DNA of 42,995 nt from JAWXBM01 sp034440115 (GTDB lineage Bacteria > Pseudomonadota > Gammaproteobacteria > Xanthomonadales > SZUA-36). The notes below the pieces were generated by a model. It was not told the origin of the DNA. It made no database searches and worked only from the letters and a program-made list of their open reading frames with translations. The position numbers and the translations under genes were made by a program. Location: the NCBI GenBank assembly GCA_034440115.1, contig JAWXBM010000015.1, positions 1 through 42,995 on the forward strand, given 5' to 3'. How positions within the stretch are numbered: the stretch's first letter is position 1; every line of letters begins with the position of its first letter. Of this stretch, positions 17,315-23,768 are shown piece after piece.

Positions 17315-17391
17315 GTCACTGCCTCCTGTAGTTGGAACTCAGGCCTTATTGCCCTGAGCAAAATATAGCATAGCCACGGTGAATGATCGCG

Positions 17392-18297
17392 CTAGCGCCC
17401 AGGGCTCGCCATACCCTGCGCCAGCAACCGCCGGTAGGATTCCAGTCGCCAGGCCGGCACCAGGCCCGCATGGACCGCGACACTGATGGCACAATCAGGC
17501 TCATGCACATGCCGGCAGTTGTTGAAACGGCAGCTACCCTGGGCACGATTGAATTCCGGATAGCCGCTGAGTAGTTCCCATTGCTCCATTTCCCATAAGC
17601 CGTATTCCCAAACGCCCGGTGAGTCGATCAGGCGGCCATTGCCCGGCAGGCGATACATCAGCGTGCTGGTGGTGGTGTGTCGGCCTTTGCCCGTGCTGCG
17701 CGACAGAGTTTGCGTCTGCAAGTCCAGATCGGGCACCAGTGCGTTGACCAGCGAGGATTTGCCCACGCCGGATTGGCCCACCACGATGCTGATCTGATCC
17801 TGCAGTAATGGCTGTAGCTTTGTTATGCCCGGCGAGGCTTTGCAGGAGGTGGTGATCACTTGATGACCCAGTTCACGATATTCATCCAGGCGATTGAATG
17901 GAGCGGGGCAATCAGCAGCTTCAGTAGCCAGCAGTTCGGCCTTGTTGACCACGATTAATGGTTTGATGCCCAGGCTCAATACGGCCACCAGGTAACGTTC
18001 CAGCAAGTCTCTGCTGGGCGCCGGTTCCGGAGCAATAACGATCACCACCTGGTCCAGGTTGGCCGCCATGATCTGCTTGCTGCCATTGCGTTGGCCGCGC
18101 ACGAAATTGTTCTTCCGCGGCAGAATTTCATTCACCGGATTGCTTTCGCCCTGACCGGTGTCCAGCATGACCTGGTCGCCGCATACCGGGCGGCCCACTG
18201 TGCGTCTGTAAACACAAGCGAGTTGACGGCCATCCGCCAACTCGGCAATGCCCTGGTTGCCGTGCGAGGCGATGATCAAAGCCTGTTCATTTTGCAT
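17392..18297 (-). CDS. rsgA: Ribosome small-subunit-dependent GTPase A
   Basis: A 301-residue circularly permuted GTPase that acts in late 30S maturation. The G motifs appear in permuted order: G4 as VVNKAEL (near residue 120), G1/P-loop GQSGVGKSSLVNAL (near 173), G2 region GKGRHTTTS and G3 DSPG. The C-terminal zinc site is CRFNNCRHVHEPDC (C-x4-C-x-H-x5-C). The N-terminal OB-fold begins almost at once, so it lacks the about 40-residue extension of E. coli RsgA. It is divergent from orn across a REP-rich 242-bp spacer, the usual rsgA/orn arrangement. Confidence 0.95.
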   Translation of the reverse strand: MQNEQALIIASHGNQGIAELADGRQLACVYRRTVGRPVCGDQVMLDTGQGESNPVNEILPRKNNFVRGQRNGSKQIMAANLDQVVIVIAPEPAPSRDLLERYLVAVLSLGIKPLIVVNKAELLATEAADCPAPFNRLDEYRELGHQVITTSCKASPGITKLQPLLQDQISIVVGQSGVGKSSLVNALVPDLDLQTQTLSRSTGKGRHTTTSTLMYRLPGNGRLIDSPGVWEYGLWEMEQWELLSGYPEFNRAQGSCRFNNCRHVHEPDCAISVAVHAGLVPAWRLESYRRLLAQGMASPGR

Positions 18298-18381
18298 GCG
18301 TCTGGATAATTCCGTTTTGTGCCGCGCCTATCTTACCTGTGGTTTTCAATGCCTGGGTATCAGCATTTGTAAGCGGCCTGT

Positions 18382-18405
18382 TGTAGGCGGCAGCCTTGCG
18401 GCCGA
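18382..18405. repeat. REP-like palindrome between rsgA and orn (first)
   Basis: TGTAGGCGGCAGCCTTGCGG CCGA: a degenerate GTAGG-stem-loop element. It is followed at about 18419-18441 by a GCGAGC/GCTCGC hairpin. Confidence 0.65.
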
Positions 18406-18461
18406 TCAACCTCTCAGTCGCGAGCGAGGCTCGCTGCTGCAATATCACTGACCTGATTAGC

Positions 18462-18490
18462 TTTTCGAGGGCAAAGCCCGCTCCTACAGT
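18462..18490. repeat. REP-like palindrome between rsgA and orn (second, inverted)
   Basis: The reverse complement reads CTGTAGGAGCGGGCTTTGCC CTCGAAAAG, the classical pseudomonad-type REP sequence. It faces the 18382 element in inverted orientation within the divergent promoter region of rsgA and orn. Confidence 0.8.
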
Positions 18491-18539
18491 AGGGGCTGTT
18501 ACTATGTTGGGGTGTTGATGAACAGAGAGAACCGCCCGC

Positions 18540-19094
18540 ATGCTTGACCATTTGATTTGGCTAGACCTGGAAATGACCGGCCTGAATCCGGACACAGATT
18601 CCATCCTGGAAATTGCCACCGTCATTACCGATGCCAATTTGCAGGAGCTGGCCGTGGGCCCGGTGCTGGCTATACACCACGAGGAAGCCACATTGCAGGC
18701 CATGGATGACTGGAATCGCAAGCATCATGGGGAATCCGGCCTGTGGAGGCGAGTGCTGGCCAGCGGGGAAAGCCAGCAATCTGCAGAGCAGAAGACTCTG
18801 GCCTTTCTGCAAGAATGGGCCGGTTCTGGCAGCTCACCCATGTGCGGCAACAGCATTTGCCAGGACCGTCGCTTTTTGTACCGGCAGATGCCTGCCCTGC
18901 AGTCCTGGTATCATTACCGCAACCTGGATGTCAGTACTCTGAAGGAACTGGCGGCACGCTGGGCACCCGAGGTGCTGGCCAGGCACAAGAAGGAAAATCG
19001 CCATGAGGCGTTGTCGGATATACGCGAATCGATAGCCGAATTAGCTTATTACCGCCAACATTTGGCGAAGTTTGTGCAATCGTCCCAGGCTTGA
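18540..19094 (+). CDS. orn: Oligoribonuclease
   Basis: A 184-residue 3'-5' exoribonuclease of the DEDDh family that degrades 2-5-nt RNAs and pGpG, the last step of c-di-GMP turnover. The DEDDh residues are visible: Asp9 and Glu11 in LIWLDLEMTGLNP, an Asp in NSICQDRRFL, and the His/Asp pair in ENRHEALSDIRES. Length is that of the family (181 in E. coli). It is divergent from rsgA. The stop codon lies directly at the start of the 21-bp tandem array between this gene and ppsA, so the array must be part of the 3' untranslated region. Confidence 0.96.
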   Translation: MLDHLIWLDLEMTGLNPDTDSILEIATVITDANLQELAVGPVLAIHHEEATLQAMDDWNRKHHGESGLWRRVLASGESQQSAEQKTLAFLQEWAGSGSSPMCGNSICQDRRFLYRQMPALQSWYHYRNLDVSTLKELAARWAPEVLARHKKENRHEALSDIRESIAELAYYRQHLAKFVQSSQA

Positions 19095-19199
19095 CCCCGT
19101 CATCCCGGACATTCACCCCGTCATCCCGGGCATTCACCCCGTCATCCCGGACATTCACCCCGTCATCCCGGGCATTCACCCCGTCATCCCGGGCTTGAC
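19095..19199. repeat. 21-bp x 5 tandem array of a GTCATCCCGG element
   Basis: Five units of CCCCGTCATCCCGGRCATTC A (starts 19095, 19116, 19137, 19158, 19179), with A/G alternating at the variable base; the fifth changes to GGGCTTGAC and continues into GGGATCC, the common dispersed palindrome. A diverged partner half (CTGGATACCGGCGCC to GGCATGACGG) is seen at about 19231-19286. It fills the spacer between convergent orn and ppsA. There are no spacers between repeats, so it is not CRISPR. Confidence 0.93.
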
Positions 19200-19292
19200 C
19201 CGGGATCCAAAACACATTGAGAGACCAGCAATACCTGGATACCGGCGCCCTGGATCGTGCCCAGGGCAAGCGGGGGCCGGCATGACGGAGCG

Positions 19293-21674
19293 TCAGTTTT
19301 TCTGGTGCGCCGCCAAACGCATCCAGGTATCGACCACCGTATCCGGATTCAGTGACATGCTTTCAATACCCTGGTCCATCAGCCATTCGGCCAAATCCGG
19401 GTGGTCAGAAGGACCTTGCCCGCATATACCCACGTATTTGCCGCGCTTGCGGCAAGCCTGGATGGCCATTGAGAGCAGGGCCTTAACCGCCTCATTGCGC
19501 TCATCAAACAAATGCGCAACAAGGCCAGAGTCGCGGTCCAGTCCCAGGGTCAGTTGGGTCAGGTCATTGGAGCCGATGGAGAAGCCATCAAAAATGTCCA
19601 GGAACTGATCAGCCAACAGGGCGTTGGAAGGCAGTTCACACATCATGATGATCTTCAGGTCGTGTTTGCCTTGCTCCAGTCCGAATTCCTTCATCAGCTC
19701 AATCACGCCACGGCCTTCTTCAGGGGTGCGAACGAAAGGAATCATGGCCCACACATTATCCAGACCCATTTGCTCACGCACCTTGCGCATGGCGCGACAC
19801 TCCAGTTCAAAACAGTCCTTGAACTCGGCGGATACGAAGCGAGAAGCACCGCGGAAACCCAGCATGGGGTTTTCCTCGTGCGGCTCATATTCACGCCCAC
19901 CTACCAGGTTGGCGTATTCGTTGGATTTGAAATCCGACAAGCGCACGATTACGGGCTTGGGCGCAAAAGCCGCTGCAATGGTGGCGATGCCTTCTGCCAA
20001 CCGGTCCACGTAATAACTCACAGGGTCGGCGTAACCGGCGATTTTACGCATCACCTCGGCACGGGTTTCGCCCTGTAATTGGTCAAAATTCAGCAGTGCT
20101 TTCGGGTGCACACCGATCATGCGATTGATGATGAACTCCAGCCTGGCCAGACCCACACCGGCGTTGGGTATCTGCGCAAAATCAAAAGCCCGGTCGGGGT
20201 TGCCCACATTCATCATGATCTTGAGTGGCGGTTCTGGCAGCTTCTTTATGTCGTCGGTCTGCACTTCAAAATCCAGCAAGCCCTCATAAACGAAACCGCT
20301 GTCACCTTCGGCGCAGGACACAGTTACCGCTTGCCCTGCTTTGATGGCGCTGGTGGCGTCACCACAACCCACTACTGCCGGAATACCCAATTCACGCGCA
20401 ATGATGGCGGCATGACAGGTGCGCCCGCCGCGGTTGGTTACGATGGCTGCGGCACGTTTCATTACCGGTTCCCAGTCCGGGTCGGTCATGTCCGTTACCA
20501 GCACGTCACCGGCGACCACCTGATCCATTTCGGCAATGGATTTAACCACTCGGGCGATGCCCGAACCGATTTTATGGCCAATACTGCGACCTTCACACAA
20601 GCTATCGCCTGTCTGTAACAAGCGATAGCGTTCGATCACGTTACCGGCGCGGCTGCGCACGGTTTCCGGCCTGGCTTGAACGATGTAGAGCTTGCCGCTT
20701 TCACCATCCTTGGCCCATTCAATATCCATGGGCTTGCCATAGTGCTGTTCAATGGTAACGGCCTGACGGGCCAGTTCCTTGACCTCTCCATCATTGATGC
20801 AGAATTGCAGGCGGCGGGCTTCATCTACCGGGCGGGTTTCTACGCCTCCGCGACCATTGGCACCGCCAGCTTCAGCCCCGTAGACCATTTCCAATGCCTT
20901 GCTGCCGCGATTGCGCCGCAGCACCGGATCGTGTCCAGAGGCAAGAGTGGGTTTGTATACGTAAAATTCATCGGGGTTGACTGCACCCTGAACAACCATT
21001 TCGCCCAGACCGTAAGAGGCAGTAATAAATACGGCATCGCGAAAGCCCGATTCGGTATCCAGTGTGAACATCACCCCGCTGGATGCCAGATCGGAGCGCA
21101 CCATCACTTGAATTCCGGCCGACAAGGCCACCTCGGCATGCTCAAAGCCCTGGTGTACCCGATAAGCGATGGCCCGGTCGTTGTACAAGGAGGCGAACAC
21201 TTCGTGGATGCGCTGTTTGACCTGCTCAATGCCACGTACATTCAGAAAGGTTTCCTGCTGACCCGCAAAAGAAGCGTCGGGCAGGTCTTCAGCGGTGGCA
21301 GATGACCGCACGGCTACCGCAGGCTGCACTCCGAGTTTTGAGCAAAGCTCATCCCAGGCCTGTGCAACCGCTGCATCAAAATCAGGGTGGAAAGGGGTTT
21401 CCATCACCCAGCGGCGAATGGTTTTTCCCGCATCGGCCAGGGCAGTGATGTCGTCAACATCCAGGCTGTTCAGTAATTGGTTGATTCTGTCAGCCAAACC
21501 GGATTGCGCCAGAAATTCCCGAAATGCATCAGAAGTAGTAGCAAACCCACCCGGGACCGATACTCCCAGGCTGGACAACTGGCTGATCATTTCGCCCAAT
21601 GAAGCGTTTTTGCCACCAACCTGGTTCAGGTCCTGCATGCCCAGCCTATCCAGCCATTTGATATAGTGCGTCAA
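19293..21674 (-). CDS. ppsA: Phosphoenolpyruvate synthase
   Basis: A 793-residue enzyme that converts pyruvate, ATP and water to PEP, AMP and phosphate at the entry to gluconeogenesis. The N-terminal ATP-binding domain starts LDRLGMQDLNQVGGKNASLG; the swivelling domain has GGRTCHAAIIARELGIPAVVG with the phospho-His and, two residues before it, the Thr that PpsR phosphorylates; the C-terminal PEP-binding barrel ends CGQGPSDHPDLAEWLMDQGI. The start is TTG at 21674 with AAGGAAGAG 4-5 nt upstream, and this gives the normal N-terminus. Divergent from ppsR. Overlapping inverted repeats at 21692-21721 lie just upstream of the ribosome site. Confidence 0.96.
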   Translation of the reverse strand: MTHYIKWLDRLGMQDLNQVGGKNASLGEMISQLSSLGVSVPGGFATTSDAFREFLAQSGLADRINQLLNSLDVDDITALADAGKTIRRWVMETPFHPDFDAAVAQAWDELCSKLGVQPAVAVRSSATAEDLPDASFAGQQETFLNVRGIEQVKQRIHEVFASLYNDRAIAYRVHQGFEHAEVALSAGIQVMVRSDLASSGVMFTLDTESGFRDAVFITASYGLGEMVVQGAVNPDEFYVYKPTLASGHDPVLRRNRGSKALEMVYGAEAGGANGRGGVETRPVDEARRLQFCINDGEVKELARQAVTIEQHYGKPMDIEWAKDGESGKLYIVQARPETVRSRAGNVIERYRLLQTGDSLCEGRSIGHKIGSGIARVVKSIAEMDQVVAGDVLVTDMTDPDWEPVMKRAAAIVTNRGGRTCHAAIIARELGIPAVVGCGDATSAIKAGQAVTVSCAEGDSGFVYEGLLDFEVQTDDIKKLPEPPLKIMMNVGNPDRAFDFAQIPNAGVGLARLEFIINRMIGVHPKALLNFDQLQGETRAEVMRKIAGYADPVSYYVDRLAEGIATIAAAFAPKPVIVRLSDFKSNEYANLVGGREYEPHEENPMLGFRGASRFVSAEFKDCFELECRAMRKVREQMGLDNVWAMIPFVRTPEEGRGVIELMKEFGLEQGKHDLKIIMMCELPSNALLADQFLDIFDGFSIGSNDLTQLTLGLDRDSGLVAHLFDERNEAVKALLSMAIQACRKRGKYVGICGQGPSDHPDLAEWLMDQGIESMSLNPDTVVDTWMRLAAHQKN

Positions 21675-21691
21675 CAGACTCTTCCTTTCGT

Positions 21692-21721
21692 TTATTCAGG
21701 CAAGCTCTGAATAAATCAGAG
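21692..21721 (-). promoter_or_regulatory. Two mutually exclusive inverted repeats before ppsA
   Basis: TTATTCAG (21692-21699)/CTGAATAA (21707-21714) is a perfect 8-bp inverted repeat with a 7-nt loop. CTCTGA (21705-21710)/TCAGAG (21716-21721) is a perfect 6-bp repeat that shares its bases. Both lie between the candidate promoter and the ppsA ribosome site, so they could be an operator or an RNA switch. Confidence 0.5.
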
Positions 21722-21743
21722 ATACCTTAGTCAAGAATTTCAA
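21715..21743 (-). promoter_or_regulatory. Candidate ppsA promoter
   Basis: On the minus strand, TTGAAA (21743-21738), a 17-nt spacer and TCTGAT (21720-21715) form a plausible sigma-70 pair, 5/6 and 4/6 matches to consensus. The start of transcription would fall in the inverted repeat. Confidence 0.4.
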
Positions 21744-21805
21744 GCTGCCGATGGCCAATGACCGGTCGGCGGCAAAATGAGTGCTGAAGTTTACAGGGGC
21801 ATAAC

Positions 21806-22621
21806 ATGCATCGCACGGTGTTCTTCATATCCGATGGCACAGGCATTACCACCGAGACAGTGGGGCACTCCCTGCTGACCCAATTTCCCAGCATCGAATT
21901 TCGCCAGATTCGTATCCCCTTTGTCGGTGACGAAGTTAAAGCCCGGCAGGCGGTGGAACAAATCAATCGCTGTGCTATTCAAGATGGAGCACCTCCCATC
22001 GTTTTCAACTCCATTGTTGATGAAACCATCAGTGCCATAGTCAAATCCAGCTCGGCTATGACCCTGGATTTGTTCGCTGCTTTCCTGGACCGCATGGAGG
22101 AAGCATTGGGTGTGAAACGCCATGCCTCAGTGGGGCAGGCGCACGGCGTGGTAAATCCGAAACGTTATGACGAGCGCATGGAAGCCACCAATTACGCCCT
22201 GACTCACGACGATGGTGTCAGTACCAGCTACGATCAGGCTGACCTGATTCTGGTGGGTGTGTCACGTTCGGGTAAGACACCGACCTGTTTGTACATGGCA
22301 CTGCACTTTGGTGTGAAAGCAGCGAACTATCCGCTCACCGAAACCGACCTGGAGCAGCAAACCCTGCCAGCCTTTTTGCGCAGCCAGAAAGCCCGCATAG
22401 CCGGTTTGACCATCGATGCTGACCGACTCTCGCAGATACGCGAAACCCGTCGCCCGGACAGTAAATATGCTTCCATCAAACAATGCCATTGGGAAGTGGA
22501 CGCTGCTGAAAGCCTGATGCGCATGTCGGGAGTGCCGGTTTTCAATACCACCCACAGCTCCATTGAGGAAATCGGCAGCCGGGTGCTGGCGCAATTGGAC
22601 CTGCAACGCGAAATGTTCTGA
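21806..22621 (+). CDS. ppsR: PEP synthase regulatory protein (kinase/pyrophosphorylase)
   Basis: A 271-residue DUF299-family bifunctional enzyme that inactivates PpsA by ADP-dependent Thr phosphorylation and reactivates it by phosphate-dependent removal. The start HRTVFFISDGTGITTETVGH and the P-loop LVGVSRSGKTPTCLYMAL are hallmarks, as is the later NYPLTETDLE. An AGGGG precedes the ATG. It is divergent from its target ppsA across 131 bp, so both could share regulation. Length and motifs are intact. Confidence 0.95.
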   Translation: MHRTVFFISDGTGITTETVGHSLLTQFPSIEFRQIRIPFVGDEVKARQAVEQINRCAIQDGAPPIVFNSIVDETISAIVKSSSAMTLDLFAAFLDRMEEALGVKRHASVGQAHGVVNPKRYDERMEATNYALTHDDGVSTSYDQADLILVGVSRSGKTPTCLYMALHFGVKAANYPLTETDLEQQTLPAFLRSQKARIAGLTIDADRLSQIRETRRPDSKYASIKQCHWEVDAAESLMRMSGVPVFNTTHSSIEEIGSRVLAQLDLQREMF

Positions 22622-22680
22622 GACCTGCTCACGTTTTCAGCATGGGTAGAGAAGGGTAAAGCTTGTGTTATGCTTTTCGC

Positions 22681-23190
22681 ATGGTCTCATTCAGTCAAAC
22701 GGGTAGTTTTTTGTTTCGCCCGAAACTCAAACGCTTGCAGGATACGCAAGAGGAAATCTATCGCCAACTGCAATTGCTCATTCCGGATGAGATTGCCTTC
22801 TTCGATCATCTGAGTTCCCGCGTACACGGCTCCCCCTTGTTGCGCTTACAGGTGCTGGAACGACATCCCTATACGACCTTTTTTCGGTTGACTTATGAGT
22901 TCAGGGCCGACGAAGTGGTCAACTTTGCACCGGATGCGCATATACGTTGTTACAGTGATGCCCGCCTGGCTGAAGCTACTTCATTCGATTGTGAGCAAGC
23001 TTGTCGGCGCAGCAATTTTCCGGCCTTTCCCAATCGCCTGGCCATGCAAAAAGCCTGGCGTGAAAACCGCGCACTGGATCGCTGGCTGGACTATTTGTTG
23101 TGCCAGGGACACAGTGTTGAGACCATGAAAGGCACGTCCAAACCTGAATCAGTGACAGCGAATGAGCGGGTCAAAGTGACAGCAGGTTGA
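22681..23190 (+). CDS. DUF1249 (YqiB-like) protein
   Basis: A 169-residue soluble protein of the DUF1249 family (E. coli YqiB, next to nudF and cpdA in many genomes). Visible family features are the HPYTTFFRLTYEF strand, the short basic-acidic ARLAEATSFDCEQA, FPAFPNRLAMQKAWREN, and a C-terminal WLDYLLCQGH helix. An ATG at 22681 is used; an in-frame TTG at 22663 would add six residues. No obvious Shine-Dalgarno is present for either. Here it is next to ppsR, not nudF. Function unknown. Confidence 0.8.
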   Translation: MVSFSQTGSFLFRPKLKRLQDTQEEIYRQLQLLIPDEIAFFDHLSSRVHGSPLLRLQVLERHPYTTFFRLTYEFRADEVVNFAPDAHIRCYSDARLAEATSFDCEQACRRSNFPAFPNRLAMQKAWRENRALDRWLDYLLCQGHSVETMKGTSKPESVTANERVKVTAG

Positions 23191-23242
23191 AATTGGTCTG
23201 TTGATTTTGGCAGGTTGAAACTGGCGAATGTCAAATTGACGA

Positions 23243-23271
23243 TTGACATCAAGCGCCTCAGACCTTACGAT
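23243..23271 (+). promoter_or_regulatory. Strong tRNA promoter
   Basis: Consensus -35 TTGACA (23243-23248), 17-nt spacer, -10 TACGAT (23266-23271), then a GC-rich discriminator (GCTGCGG), typical of a stringently controlled stable-RNA promoter. It ends 14 nt before tRNA-Ala. Confidence 0.85.
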
Positions 23272-23285
23272 GCTGCGGCTTTCGC

Positions 23286-23361
<76 letters not shown>

Positions 23362-23367
23362 CTCAAT

Positions 23368-23443
23368 GTCCCCTTCGTCTAGAGGCCTAGGACACCGCCC
23401 TTTCACGGCGGCGACACGAGTTCGAATCTCGTAGGGGACGCCA
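23368..23443 (+). tRNA. tRNA-Glu (anticodon TTC)
   Basis: A 76-nt cloverleaf: acceptor GTCCCCT/AGGGGAC, anticodon arm CCGCC-CTTTCAC-GGCGG with anticodon TTC, T loop GTTCGAATC, and an encoded CCA. It lies 6 nt after tRNA-Ala and shares its transcript. Confidence 0.97.
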
Positions 23444-23449
23444 AGTCCC

Positions 23450-23505
23450 GCATCAGAAGTGAAAGATCTGATGCGACATCAAAACCACCGCACGGTGGTT
23501 TTTTT
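23450..23505 (+). terminator. Rho-independent terminator of the tRNA operon
   Basis: A first hairpin, GCATCAGA (23450-23457)/TCTGATGC (23467-23474), is followed by the terminator proper: AAAACCACC (23481-23489), GCAC loop, GGTGGTTTT (23494-23502) and a run of T. Confidence 0.92.
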
Positions 23506-23768
23506 GTGTACGTAATTTGGGTTTATACAACTTTTATGGCAGTAAATACGTTTTTCGGGAAAATAATGCACTCCAAACCGCAGAAAAGGTATCGACCAAT
23601 TAAATTCTTTAAATCAGAAGCATCTAGCCTCAGGTGTCAAGAGAAGACCTCTCCATGCCGTTGAGCAGTTGGATGATGGAGTTCTTTATCGCATTGGCGC
23701 CGGACTCGGGACGGAGCAAGTGGGGACCGCATTGCCTCTGGTCATTAAGGGACTGTTGATACGCTACA
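23506..23768. other. Spacer between tRNA operon and glycan cluster
   Basis: A 263-bp region that begins AT-rich (about 23518-23580) and then becomes mixed. I see no supported gene. A 69-codon frame from 23669 runs into the next gene in another frame and matches nothing known to me. The cluster promoter probably lies here, but no convincing consensus pair stands out, and no copy of the tRNA-Glu 3' end that would mark an integration site is seen. Confidence 0.55.

Noticed and set aside
19095..19199. CRISPR array
   Set aside because: Units are directly abutting 21-mers with no unique spacers and no cas genes nearby.
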